Assembly: GCA_021846445.1 (NCBI GenBank)
Contig: JAJZWY010000003.1
Coordinates: 1-64,000, forward strand
Length of the DNA: 64,000 nt
Direction: 5' to 3'
Source of the DNA: a bacterium
Lineage (GTDB): Bacteria; Patescibacteriota; Saccharimonadia; Saccharimonadales; UBA4665
Shown here in pieces: positions 8,434 to 16,820 of the stretch; the first letter of the stretch is position 1, and every line of letters starts with the position of its first letter. A program made the translations under genes and the position numbers. The notes below the pieces were generated by a model. The model saw nothing but the letters and a program-made list of their open reading frames with translations. It was not told the origin of the DNA and did no database searches.

Positions 8434-9525
8434 ATGAAGTTTCAAGTAACTCAAGAAAACTTAATAAAACCATTAACAGCGATTGCCAGAATAATCAACA
8501 CCAACAACACTCTTCCTATACTGAATAATATTTTAATTAAAGTGACTAAAACTAATGTTTCTCTTTTGGGTACAAACCTAGAAGTCTCTATTACTAAATT
8601 TATAAGAGCAAAAATTATAGAAGAAGGCTCTCTAACTGTCCCGGCTGTGTTGTTTACTAATTTTATATCTAATCTTCCAAATAACGTTATTACCGTTGAA
8701 TCAATTAAAAATCAATTAAAAATCAATACAGAAAACAACAACGGAATTATTAACGGGATATCTGACGAAGAGTTTCCTATTATTCCAGAGACTAAAAAAG
8801 GAACCGTTTTAAAAATTAACGCTCAAGAATTTAAACAAAAACTTCAACAAGTTGTTTTTGCAGCCTCCAATAACGAAAGTAGGCCAGTTTTAACAGGCGT
8901 TTTTTTGTTTGTTAAAGACCTGAAACTATATCTGGTGTCAACCGATGGTTCTAGGTTGTCTGAGAATATTATTAATAACATTAACAAGGAAGGAAGTTTA
9001 TTGGTTCCTAGCTCTGCAATAAACAATTTAATTAAAACCATAGCAGATGAAGACGAAGAAATCAGCATTATTATAGACAACCAACAGGTTTGTTTCGAGT
9101 TTAATGACACAAAATTTATATGTCGGTTGTTAGAAGATAAATACCCCCAATACCAAAACTTAATTCCAAAAAGCTTTACTTCAAAAGCAAGAGTTAATAA
9201 GGTTGAGTTCATTAACATGGTTAAAATAGCTAATTTATTTGCAAAAGAAAGTGCTAGAAGTATAACCATAGAACTAGATCCCCAAAATCAAGAAATTAAA
9301 ATTAATTCCTTAACCAGTCAAATTGGTGAAAATACCTCAAAAGCAAAGGCTGAAATTAAAGGAAGTGGCCAAATAACCCTAAACTCTAAATTTTTAATGG
9401 AAGCGCTTAATTCAATTCAAGGAACCGTCGTTGATTTTTGTTTTAATTCTAAAACAGAACCTATTTTAATTAAAGACACTACAGACAGAGACTATACACA
9501 CATTATTATGCCCCTGAAAGTTTAG
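8434..9525 (+). CDS. dnaN: DNA polymerase III sliding clamp (beta subunit)
   Basis: A 363-residue beta clamp. The N-terminal domain begins MKFQVTQENLIKPLTAIARI; the middle domain carries NNESRPVLTGVF and TDGSRLSE; the C-terminal domain ends in the conserved HIIMPLKV. The ring encircles DNA and tethers polymerases and repair enzymes. A good AGAAGGAG ribosome site precedes the start. The stop codon directly abuts the recF ATG. Confidence 0.97.
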   Translation: MKFQVTQENLIKPLTAIARIINTNNTLPILNNILIKVTKTNVSLLGTNLEVSITKFIRAKIIEEGSLTVPAVLFTNFISNLPNNVITVESIKNQLKINTENNNGIINGISDEEFPIIPETKKGTVLKINAQEFKQKLQQVVFAASNNESRPVLTGVFLFVKDLKLYLVSTDGSRLSENIINNINKEGSLLVPSSAINNLIKTIADEDEEISIIIDNQQVCFEFNDTKFICRLLEDKYPQYQNLIPKSFTSKARVNKVEFINMVKIANLFAKESARSITIELDPQNQEIKINSLTSQIGENTSKAKAEIKGSGQITLNSKFLMEALNSIQGTVVDFCFNSKTEPILIKDTTDRDYTHIIMPLKV

Positions 9526-10575
9526 ATGTTTGAGTATATTAAATTAAATAACTTTAGAAATTATCAAGAAGACGTATTTGTTTTTAAAAAAGGAATAAAT
9601 ATAATAATCGGACCAAACGGTTCAGGAAAAACAAATCTTTTGGAGGCTATTTATTGTATATCTAGATTTAGCTCCTTTAGAACCAAACTAGACAACCTAA
9701 TAAGGAATAAAACCAATAAGTTTATTTTATCTACCGAATACAACAATCAACAAAAAACACTAATTTATAACAAGGAATCTAAAACCAAACAATATTACAG
9801 AAACCAAAAAAAAGTATCTATAAGCAAACAAGACCAAATACCCATAGTTTTGTTTGAGCCTAATTTTTTTAACCTAAACCTAGTTTCAAATGAACAAAAA
9901 AGAAGTTTTATTGACGATTTAATTATTCAAATAAAACCAAGCTATTCAAAAACCATAAGCCAATACAAAAAAACACTACTTCAAAGGAATAAATTACTTA
10001 AAAAAGGTCAAACTAAAGACCTTTTTCCATGGAACATAAAAATATGTCAACTTAGTCAAGAAATTATTAACAATAGGTTAGACATAATAACAGAAATAAA
10101 CCAAAAAATTTCAAAAAGGTATAACAAATTTTCAAATAACTTTGATAAAATAAATTTAAAATACAAATCTTTAATTAATTTAGAAAATTATTCATCAAAT
10201 TTATTAAAACAGCTTGAAAATAATTTTTTACAAGAAAAAATAATCGGACATACTCTTTTCGGGCCACATAAAGATGAAATAGTTTTTTTGTTTAACAATA
10301 ATAACGTTAAATCTTTTTTATCTCAAGGTGAAAACAGATCAATAGTTTTGAGCCTAAAACTAACCGAGAAAGAAATTTTAGAAGATAAAACAAACAAATT
10401 GGCAATATTTTTATTTGATGACCTTTTTAGTGAATTGGATGGTAATAGAAGAACTACTATATTAAAACAAATTGACATAAACCAAACATTTATAACCACA
10501 ACGGACGTAGATTTAGTTATAAATAACTTGCAGAGCAAATTTAATATTTTGCCAATTAATAAGAAAAAACTATAA
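9526..10575 (+). CDS. recF: DNA replication and repair protein RecF
   Basis: A 349-residue SMC-like ATPase. Walker A GPNGSGKTNLLEAIY is near residues 31-45, followed by the RecF hallmark of a paired SRFSSFRT segment. The ABC signature FLSQGENRSI is near 265, and Walker B LFDDLFSEL is near 302. It loads RecA at gapped DNA together with RecO/RecR. The start codon follows the dnaN stop with zero spacing, so translation is coupled. The 3' end overlaps the end of the VirB4 gene by 6 bp, tail to tail. Confidence 0.96.
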   Translation: MFEYIKLNNFRNYQEDVFVFKKGINIIIGPNGSGKTNLLEAIYCISRFSSFRTKLDNLIRNKTNKFILSTEYNNQQKTLIYNKESKTKQYYRNQKKVSISKQDQIPIVLFEPNFFNLNLVSNEQKRSFIDDLIIQIKPSYSKTISQYKKTLLQRNKLLKKGQTKDLFPWNIKICQLSQEIINNRLDIITEINQKISKRYNKFSNNFDKINLKYKSLINLENYSSNLLKQLENNFLQEKIIGHTLFGPHKDEIVFLFNNNNVKSFLSQGENRSIVLSLKLTEKEILEDKTNKLAIFLFDDLFSELDGNRRTTILKQIDINQTFITTTDVDLVINNLQSKFNILPINKKKL

Positions 10576-12453
10576 GATTCTACCTTCTTGATTAGAGCGA
10601 ATGTCTATTTGAGCCTGATTTGGTGGTGGTGGAGGGGTAGTTGTAATCAGGTCAGTTTCTGTGGGGCTAGCAACTACCTGAATATGAACATGGTTTTGAC
10701 CAGCAAAAAATAACCCCTGTCCTACCGGAAATTGACTTAGTCTCTTTTTTTCTTCTGAAGTTAATTTAAATACATCAGCCAAAACATCCACTGCGGTAGG
10801 AGATTGTTTTAGAAGTATCTGCATTGATGCGTTTGCAACAATTGCTCTTCCCATGCGAGAACCCATAAAATCTTCAACATCTTGAGTGACGGTGGTTAAT
10901 CCAAGATTATATTTTCTTGCTCTTTTCGCTAAACTAAACAGAAAGTTCGCTGAATCTTCGTATTTCATTAATTGCCAGGCTTCGTCTACTATTAATATTC
11001 TTCTTTTTTTATCAACCTTCGTTTTATTCCATATATAATTTAAAACAATATACATAGCTACTGGTCTTAACTCATCTTCTAGGTCCCTAATATTAAATAC
11101 AGCCAGAGGATTATTGATATTAATATTAGATTGTTGTGAAAATATTCCAGAAAAAGTCCCAGTTGTATATTTTCTTAATCTTTGAGCCAGTTGTGGTCCG
11201 TTGCCCCCCATATGAAGTAAAACATCATATAAGTCATTGATGGTTGGGGGTGGACTTTTGTGTGTTAGAGGATCGTTGGTAATTCCTGCTTTTGCATAGG
11301 TTTCAATTAATGCTGAGTCTAGGTCTGCTTCTTCCGAAGGAGCTAAAACCGCCGATATAATAGCTTGTTGTCCTAGGCCCGCAACTTCTGCCTGTGCACC
11401 ACCCATCATTAACCTAAATAAACCATGTAATGTAATCAAGTTACTCCTAAGCGCGTTGTCTGCTTCTTCGGTGTCAACAACCTCAGGTAGATCAAAGGGA
11501 TTTATTCTTGTGGAAGAATTTAGGCTAAGGCGTACATATGCTCCACCAACCGCCTCACACATTTTTTGGTATTCGTTTTCTGGGTCTATTATAAAAATTT
11601 CTACCCCAAACATCATACTCCGAAGAGCTTCTAGTTTAACTGTAAAAGACTTACCTGCACCAGATTTAGCAAAAACTACTGAATTACCATTTTCTAATGA
11701 AAATCGATCAAAAATAACCAGACCTGAATTGTGCATATTAATTCCATACAAAATTCCGTTATCCTGACTAAGATCAGCACTTGTGAAAGGAAAACTTGTG
11801 CTAAGTGCCCCAGTGCTCATATTTCTCCTAATTTGAAGCATGTCAACCATTTGCGGGACAGTACTATTAAACGATTGTTCTTGTTGGGAGGTGGCCGGTT
11901 TAGAATAAACCAACATTTGACCCAACATAGACTCTACTTTATGACCAACAAATTCTAGTTCCTCTTGGTCTTGGGCGTATACCGTGAAATATAAACCAAA
12001 TCTGAAAAACTTTTCTTCACCTACCTGAAGTTTGTCTCTTACTTCTTCGGCATCTAAAATAGCAGCCTGTTTTGCGGGGTCTCGAACTCTACCCTTTTCT
12101 GAGTCTATCTGAATACCAGCCTCTAGTCTTGATACCTTTTTTCGAAGATTTTCCAAAACAAGCTGACTTTCAACCGGATATACATAAATACTTATGTCTA
12201 GCACTTCGTCCAAATTAACCAAAGGACTTAACCAACCGGTGTAAACATTTCGCGGATAACCGTATACATAATAGGTTCTGGCAAAGCGTGTTCCTATGGT
12301 GAAATATGTACTAAAATATTCCAAAGAACTTGGAGCAATAAAGTCCCTAAGTGCAACAATTCCCTTTTTATAAATGTTTTGGGCTTCTTGCTCTTCTTGA
12401 AGTTTTTGAGCCTGAGCAACAGCTACTGGGTCTATGTTTTTTGGCTTGGCCAT
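10570..12453 (-). CDS. VirB4/TraC-type T4SS ATPase (ATPase half)
   Basis: A 627-residue VirB4-family ATPase. Walker A FAKSGAGKSFTVK is near residue 265 and Walker B RRILIVDEAWQLM near 488, followed by TTVTQDVEDFMGS, the conserved Gln-containing motif of TraC/VirB4. It powers pilus assembly or substrate transfer in type IV secretion. The N-terminal part of a standard VirB4 is missing here and is encoded by the next gene upstream (stop at 12454), which abuts this start. The tail is Pro-rich. Family certain; physiological substrate unknown. Confidence 0.92.
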   Translation of the reverse strand: MAKPKNIDPVAVAQAQKLQEEQEAQNIYKKGIVALRDFIAPSSLEYFSTYFTIGTRFARTYYVYGYPRNVYTGWLSPLVNLDEVLDISIYVYPVESQLVLENLRKKVSRLEAGIQIDSEKGRVRDPAKQAAILDAEEVRDKLQVGEEKFFRFGLYFTVYAQDQEELEFVGHKVESMLGQMLVYSKPATSQQEQSFNSTVPQMVDMLQIRRNMSTGALSTSFPFTSADLSQDNGILYGINMHNSGLVIFDRFSLENGNSVVFAKSGAGKSFTVKLEALRSMMFGVEIFIIDPENEYQKMCEAVGGAYVRLSLNSSTRINPFDLPEVVDTEEADNALRSNLITLHGLFRLMMGGAQAEVAGLGQQAIISAVLAPSEEADLDSALIETYAKAGITNDPLTHKSPPPTINDLYDVLLHMGGNGPQLAQRLRKYTTGTFSGIFSQQSNININNPLAVFNIRDLEDELRPVAMYIVLNYIWNKTKVDKKRRILIVDEAWQLMKYEDSANFLFSLAKRARKYNLGLTTVTQDVEDFMGSRMGRAIVANASMQILLKQSPTAVDVLADVFKLTSEEKKRLSQFPVGQGLFFAGQNHVHIQVVASPTETDLITTTPPPPPNQAQIDIRSNQEGRIL

Positions 12454-13332
12454 TTAATTATTTAACTCCCGCTGAAGATGCTCTTGGATAGCGACTCCTT
12501 CGCCCTTCATAACCATATCTGTATTTAGGTCATTAAAGTTTTTCAGTTGCTGCCGAGTGGCTGTATCAGGATTATATACGTCATAAAACAACTCAATAAG
12601 TTCTTGGGTGTCTAACGGTAAGCCCTGAACTCCACAATCCAATAAACCCCCTAAAATAGCCTGGACCCTATTTCTTAGTTCGTTTTTTGCTTTTTCTAGG
12701 GACTCTTCGTTTACAACAATATGTTCTTCTTTTGACGTGAATATTCCCAGCAGCCCTTTTAATAAGTTTTTACTATCATCTAGCATTTTTTGGGCACTTT
12801 CTGTTGGAAAATAAGGTATTACAATGTAAAATTTTTTATCCATTATGTTGGTTCTTAGACTCAAGTCGTCAATGTAGTCGATATAATCTTCCATTAATAG
12901 TGCGAGCAACATGTTGTCGTGCTCAGTTCTAATTTTGTCCAGTTTTTTAATATAGCCCTCTAGGTCTATTTTTTGAGTTTTTATAAAAATTTGGATTGGA
13001 AAGTAAAGAGTATTTAAAAATCCTTGATAAGCATATTCAACAGCCTCTTGTTCAGTTTGGCTCATTAAATCAAAATTAATGCTTTTTACCATAACAATAG
13101 CCCTAAATGATCCATCGTTCATGATTACAATTCCATCTCTTATCTCAGCAATTTGTAAAGTGTTTTGACTATTATTTGGATTAACTTTTTGTTTGGTTTT
13201 AGGTGTCTGAGGTTGGCCCTGTGGTTGCGATTGGGTGGTTTGCGTAGGTGGTGGTATATTAACTCCTTGTTTAGGAATATCAAGAACCCCGTTAATTACT
13301 GGTTGACTGTTTGAAATATTGGTTTTTTCCAT
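12454..13332 (-). CDS. VirB4/TraC N-terminal-domain protein (split VirB4)
   Basis: A 292-residue protein with a Pro/Gln-rich disordered N-terminus (1-55), then a domain starting IAEIRDGIVIMNDGSFRAIVMVKSINF. This is the pattern that begins TraC/VirB4 proteins in CPR bacteria. It has no Walker A motif. Its stop abuts the start of the ATPase gene, so the pair looks like a VirB4 split into two polypeptides. It presumably forms the membrane-proximal module of the secretion ATPase. The start follows the PrgI-like gene by a few bases. Confidence 0.72.
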   Translation of the reverse strand: MEKTNISNSQPVINGVLDIPKQGVNIPPPTQTTQSQPQGQPQTPKTKQKVNPNNSQNTLQIAEIRDGIVIMNDGSFRAIVMVKSINFDLMSQTEQEAVEYAYQGFLNTLYFPIQIFIKTQKIDLEGYIKKLDKIRTEHDNMLLALLMEDYIDYIDDLSLRTNIMDKKFYIVIPYFPTESAQKMLDDSKNLLKGLLGIFTSKEEHIVVNEESLEKAKNELRNRVQAILGGLLDCGVQGLPLDTQELIELFYDVYNPDTATRQQLKNFNDLNTDMVMKGEGVAIQEHLQRELNN

Positions 13333-13339
13333 ACCACCC

Positions 13340-14251
13340 CTAATGAAGATTTATTGATACTTCGTTATTTTCTTTTTTGGATATTTTATCTGCTTCATGA
13401 GAAATAACGGTAACACTATAATCATTATTTCCAGATAAATTAAGTATAGCAGGATTTAGTTGTTTAGTTGATACCCTTTCTTCTGTTTTTTGACTTGGTT
13501 GTTTAGCTTTTGTGACTCTGTTTGCGCGAACTCTAGACATATCCGTTGACGTACTTATGGCCGTTGGTTGAATTATTGGCGGAGCGTTTAGGGGCTCGGT
13601 CTTTTCTCTAATTTTTTCTAAGTTACTCATAATTTTTTTCCTATGTTCTTGTTCGTTTATCGAAATTAAATCTACCATTTTTTGGGCTAAAGGATTCTGT
13701 TCTGTATTTAAGATATCGTCATTGATCGTAGAAAAATCCTCAACCTGGTTTTCTATTGGTTCTGCAATCAACAAGCGATCATTATTGGTTGAATTAAGCA
13801 TTGAAGAATAGTTTGTAAATGAGTTTTGTTTAATTACCCATCCCCGTGTATCTAGAGTATTTGCTAATGCCTGTAGTCTAGACTTAATCTGGTTTTGGTC
13901 TAAACTATTTGTTTTTATTTCGACAATTTTTTTAGGAGCTGTAATAGTTACCAAATTTTTGGTTCCTGTTTGTGTCCAAACCCTTTTCCTTGGAACCAAA
14001 AAGAACCTAATTTTAGCTAGTACCCAAACTTCGGTTGGTTGATCTTTTCCAAGAGGGTAAGCCAATATTCCAAAAAAAATAACAAAAGGTACTGTTAGTA
14101 GGTCTAAAAACCATCCATGAATTGTAATAAACAAAAAAGATATATAACTAAAGAAGAAAGCTATTAATAAATAAACAAACTGTCTAAAACTAAAAAGCCA
14201 AATTAGTTTGTCTTCTGCTTCAATATCTTGAATTACTTTGTATGTTGCCAT
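13340..14251 (-). CDS. PrgI/VirB3-like membrane protein of the T4SS locus
   Basis: The chosen ATG at 14251 gives 303 residues beginning MATYKVIQDIEAEDKLI, the usual PrgI-family opening. Two adjacent hydrophobic helices at about 25-70 are followed by the PrgI-like segment RKRVWTQTG (near 95). The remaining ~200 residues are a hydrophilic, Gln/Asn-rich cytoplasmic tail. In conjugation systems PrgI (VirB3 equivalent) is encoded directly before VirB4, as here. A TATAAT box at 14270-14265 lies 13 nt before this ATG. The alternative ATG at 14263 would sit on the -10 box and is unlikely. Confidence 0.82.
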   Translation of the reverse strand: MATYKVIQDIEAEDKLIWLFSFRQFVYLLIAFFFSYISFLFITIHGWFLDLLTVPFVIFFGILAYPLGKDQPTEVWVLAKIRFFLVPRKRVWTQTGTKNLVTITAPKKIVEIKTNSLDQNQIKSRLQALANTLDTRGWVIKQNSFTNYSSMLNSTNNDRLLIAEPIENQVEDFSTINDDILNTEQNPLAQKMVDLISINEQEHRKKIMSNLEKIREKTEPLNAPPIIQPTAISTSTDMSRVRANRVTKAKQPSQKTEERVSTKQLNPAILNLSGNNDYSVTVISHEADKISKKENNEVSINLH

Positions 14252-14264
14252 AATCTTAAGCATA

Positions 14265-14326
14265 ATTATATCAAACACCAACCATATATAAAGGATATTG
14301 TTCTTTAAAATTAAAAACAGTAAAAT
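14265..14326. promoter_or_regulatory. Divergent promoters of the T4SS and pilin operons
   Basis: Rightward: TTGTTC (14298-14303), 17 nt spacer, TAAAAT (14321-14326), with GTG at 14334 only 7 nt downstream. Leftward: TATAAT at 14270-14265 with the PrgI ATG at 14251. The two promoters lie back to back within ~60 bp, which would co-express the ATPase arm and the pilin arm. Confidence 0.55.
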
Positions 14327-14333
14327 ATCTGTA

Positions 14334-14789
14334 GTGAAAGAATTAAATATTCAAAAACTAATACTAAAAAACAGCTTGTTTATTTTGTTTGTTTTTGTTC
14401 TCTTATTTTTTGTTTACGGATTATTAGCGCAGCAAAAACCAATCACCATAAACAACCAGGAGGTTGTTTTGTCTGCTAGGTGTGGAAACACCTCCTTTGG
14501 AAATAGTAAAAAAGGAGTATCAACAAGTATAGATTTTGGCTGTTCAGGAAAAGGAAATCCAATATTTGACCTAACTTTTGCTATAATTAGGTTCTTAGTT
14601 AACGGTGTTGGAGTGGTCATAATAGCTTCAACAATTTATGCGGGTATTCAGTATATTTTATCTTCTGGAGATCCTCAGAAGATAAATACGGCAATAACAA
14701 GGATTAGGAGTAACGTAATAGCTCTTATTTTGTTTATCTTTACCTATGCAATTATTGACTACTTAGTCCCGGGAGGATTGCTTAAATAA
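14334..14789 (+). CDS. T4SS pilin-like two-helix membrane protein 1
   Basis: I place the start at GTG 14334, 7 nt after a -10 box, giving 151 residues; a longer TTG start at 14298 would overlap the promoter. It has a signal-like hydrophobic segment (about 12-30), a short extracytoplasmic part with two Cys, then two helices separated by YILSSGDPQKINTAITRIRSN. That loop (SGDPxxIxxAxxxI) recurs in all five following genes. The architecture matches TrbC/VirB2-type pilins. The stop overlaps the next ATG by 1 bp. Confidence 0.78.
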   Translation: MKELNIQKLILKNSLFILFVFVLLFFVYGLLAQQKPITINNQEVVLSARCGNTSFGNSKKGVSTSIDFGCSGKGNPIFDLTFAIIRFLVNGVGVVIIASTIYAGIQYILSSGDPQKINTAITRIRSNVIALILFIFTYAIIDYLVPGGLLK

Positions 14790-15148
14790 TGTTAAACGTA
14801 ATATCGAACACACAACTATCTTTAACTGGCTGCACTTCCACTTCTGCAAGTTTTTTTAGATTTCCAACGTGGTATGAATATTTGTCTTGTTCTGGAACAA
14901 ATCCACAAATAACTAATATAAATGATGTTTGGTTAATTGTTTTAGCAATAATTAATATTTTACTTCGTGTGGCGGCCATGATCGCGGTTTTTCTTATTAT
15001 TTATGGTGGTATTAAATTCATGACCTCACAAGGAAACCCAGACCAGATTAACAAAGCAAAAGGTACAATATTAAGCGCAGTAGTTGGCTTAATTATTTGT
15101 GTTCTGGCCGATGTTACTATAAGCTTTATTGCAGGTTCTATAAAATGA
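14789..15148 (+). CDS. T4SS pilin-like two-helix membrane protein 2
   Basis: A 119-residue protein: N-terminal ~45 polar residues with two Cys, then a helix (about 50-75), the loop FMTSQGNPDQINKAKGTI, and a second helix ending FIAGSIK. It has the pilin-array loop motif (S-G-N-P-x2-I-x2-A-K). No classical signal peptide is seen. The first ATG overlaps the preceding stop; its own stop overlaps gene 3 by 4 bp. Confidence 0.78.
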   Translation: MLNVISNTQLSLTGCTSTSASFFRFPTWYEYLSCSGTNPQITNINDVWLIVLAIINILLRVAAMIAVFLIIYGGIKFMTSQGNPDQINKAKGTILSAVVGLIICVLADVTISFIAGSIK

Positions 15149-15480
15149 AAATAAACATACTTCATACATTTATTGGTTTTGCGTCTGGGTCTGGCGCCAG
15201 CATTTTGGTTAATGGTTCGCCGTATTCAACAGATTTATCTAGAATATCGGCTGGTACTACGCAACTCCAACAGATTTTGAAAATAGTTTTTGGAATAATT
15301 GGCGGGCTTGCTGTTTTAATAATATTGTTTGGAGCTTTTAAATTTATTACTTCAAGCGGTAATCCAGAAAATATTGCAAAGGCAAGAGAGACGATTATTT
15401 ATGCTGTTGTTGGCCTTGTGGTGGCAGTGCTTGCTGAAGTTATTGTTTCGTTTGTATTGTTTAGCGTGAAAGGGGTTTAA
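15145..15480 (+). CDS. T4SS pilin-like two-helix membrane protein 3
   Basis: With the ATGA-overlap start at 15145 the product is 111 residues; the longer in-frame start at 15097 lies deep in the preceding gene and is rejected. The layout is a short N-terminus, helix (about 48-65), loop FITSSGNPENIAKARETIIYA, then a second helix ending in VKGV. The loop and the following YAVVGLVVAVLAE stretch match the array consensus. Confidence 0.78.
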   Translation: MKINILHTFIGFASGSGASILVNGSPYSTDLSRISAGTTQLQQILKIVFGIIGGLAVLIILFGAFKFITSSGNPENIAKARETIIYAVVGLVVAVLAEVIVSFVLFSVKGV

Positions 15481-15860
15481 TGAACAAAAAACAGCTAATG
15501 GGAATTATTTTTTGTCTGATTTTCGGTCTTTATTTATTTTTACCCCTAAAGGTTAGTGCCGTTAATGTACTTAACATATGCACTACTAATGCTAAAGCCA
15601 CTAGTTCTACTGTATGTCAGGACACGGGGACTAGCTCAACAAAAAACCCTATTACCACAATTATTAAAGTTGCGGTAAACATCTTTTCGGTTGTATTGGG
15701 AATAGCGGCTGTGGTTGTTATACTTATCAGTTCATTAAGAATGGTAATAAGCGGAGGAGACCCTAATACAATAAATTCATCTAGAAATGCGATATTATAT
15801 GCCCTAATTGGATTATTTATTGCCACATCGGCGGGAATAATAGCAAATGTTGTTTTTTAA
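15480..15860 (+). CDS. T4SS pilin-like two-helix membrane protein 4
   Basis: A 126-residue protein with a real signal-peptide-like start (KKQ then a hydrophobic stretch at 8-24 ending VSA), a short Cys-containing mature N-terminus (C32, C44), then two helices around the loop MVISGGDPNTINSSRNAILYA. The two Cys could form a disulphide outside the membrane. It is linked to genes 3 and 5 by 1 bp and 14 bp overlaps. Confidence 0.78.
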   Translation: MNKKQLMGIIFCLIFGLYLFLPLKVSAVNVLNICTTNAKATSSTVCQDTGTSSTKNPITTIIKVAVNIFSVVLGIAAVVVILISSLRMVISGGDPNTINSSRNAILYALIGLFIATSAGIIANVVF

Positions 15861-16275
15861 AAAAGCTATCCATAGATTTTGTTTGTTTTTGTTTTTAACT
15901 TTCTTTTTTTTAATCCAAACTACATCATCTGGTTTTATTTCAGTGACGAACGCTATTAGCCCTACTCCTAATAATTCGGCAGAATCGCAAGCATGCTCAG
16001 GCCTAGAACAGTTCAATGGATTTAGGGCAAATTGCACCAATGGGTCCAAAACTTACATAACTAGTATCGTGAAAAAAATAATAGACATACTCTCCTACAT
16101 TATCGGAATTGCCGCAATTATAATGATTATTTTTGCAGGATTTAGATATGTTACGTCAGGAGGAGATAGTGGCAGTGTTAAGAATGCTAAAAACACTCTT
16201 ATTTATGCCATAGTTGGATTAGCCATAGCAGCTCTAGTTCAGGTTATAGTTATTTTTGGTTTTCCTAAAAAATAA
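15847..16275 (+). CDS. T4SS pilin-like two-helix membrane protein 5
   Basis: A 142-residue protein: hydrophobic leader (about 9-27), a mature region with two Cys (near 48 and 60), a helix, the loop FRYVTSGGDSGSVKNAKNTLIYA, and a second helix ending GFPKK. It is the closest relative of gene 6: the DNA of the loop region is nearly identical to gene 6 (for example GCAGGATTTAGATATGTTAC at ~16136 and ~16667). It overlaps gene 4 by 14 bp. Confidence 0.8.
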   Translation: MLFFKKAIHRFCLFLFLTFFFLIQTTSSGFISVTNAISPTPNNSAESQACSGLEQFNGFRANCTNGSKTYITSIVKKIIDILSYIIGIAAIIMIIFAGFRYVTSGGDSGSVKNAKNTLIYAIVGLAIAALVQVIVIFGFPKK

Positions 16276-16370
16276 ATATAAATTATCTAGACGAAATATA
16301 TAAAGTTATTGAAAAATAAAATAATCTTTAGTATTATTATGATTAAGCTTAACCTAAGAAAGGATAGTCA

Positions 16371-16820
16371 ATGATTAAAAAAATTAAAAATTACCTCATT
16401 TCTTTATTAGTAGTTTTTAGCGTTAGTTTACCAGTAACTGCACCGCTAACTGTGTTTGCTGCTACCCCTTGCCCTGGTGGTGCGTCAGTTCAAAATAATT
16501 CCATAGTGAACAATATCAATAGCGGAGTTAATGCAGCTACCGGTCAAACACCCGGAGCCGGAACAGGCTGTACCTTAAATCAAGGGATTGGAAAGATAGC
16601 ATCGACGGTAATTAATTTATTTTCATTAGTCGTTGGAGTGGTTTCAGTGGTCTTCATTATTTATGCAGGATTTAGATATGTTACCTCTGGTGGGTCTTCT
16701 GAGAATGTGTCTGGTGCCAAAAATACTCTTATTTATGCCATAGTTGGACTTGTAATAGTGGCAATAGCACAGCTCATAGTTCATTACGTACTTAACAGCG
16801 CAGCTACAGTCGGAAGCTAG
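16371..16820 (+). CDS. T4SS pilin-like two-helix membrane protein 6
   Basis: A 149-residue protein with a clear signal peptide (KKIKN then a hydrophobic core, cleavage near AATPC/VFA at ~30), a Gly/Asn-rich mature N-terminus with two Cys (near 34 and 66), a helix (about 82-100), the loop FRYVTSGGSSENVSGAKNTL, and a second helix. It is separated from gene 5 by 95 bp and has its own Shine-Dalgarno site (AAAGGATAG), so it may be expressed at a different level, perhaps as the major pilin. Confidence 0.82.
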   Translation: MIKKIKNYLISLLVVFSVSLPVTAPLTVFAATPCPGGASVQNNSIVNNINSGVNAATGQTPGAGTGCTLNQGIGKIASTVINLFSLVVGVVSVVFIIYAGFRYVTSGGSSENVSGAKNTLIYAIVGLVIVAIAQLIVHYVLNSAATVGS

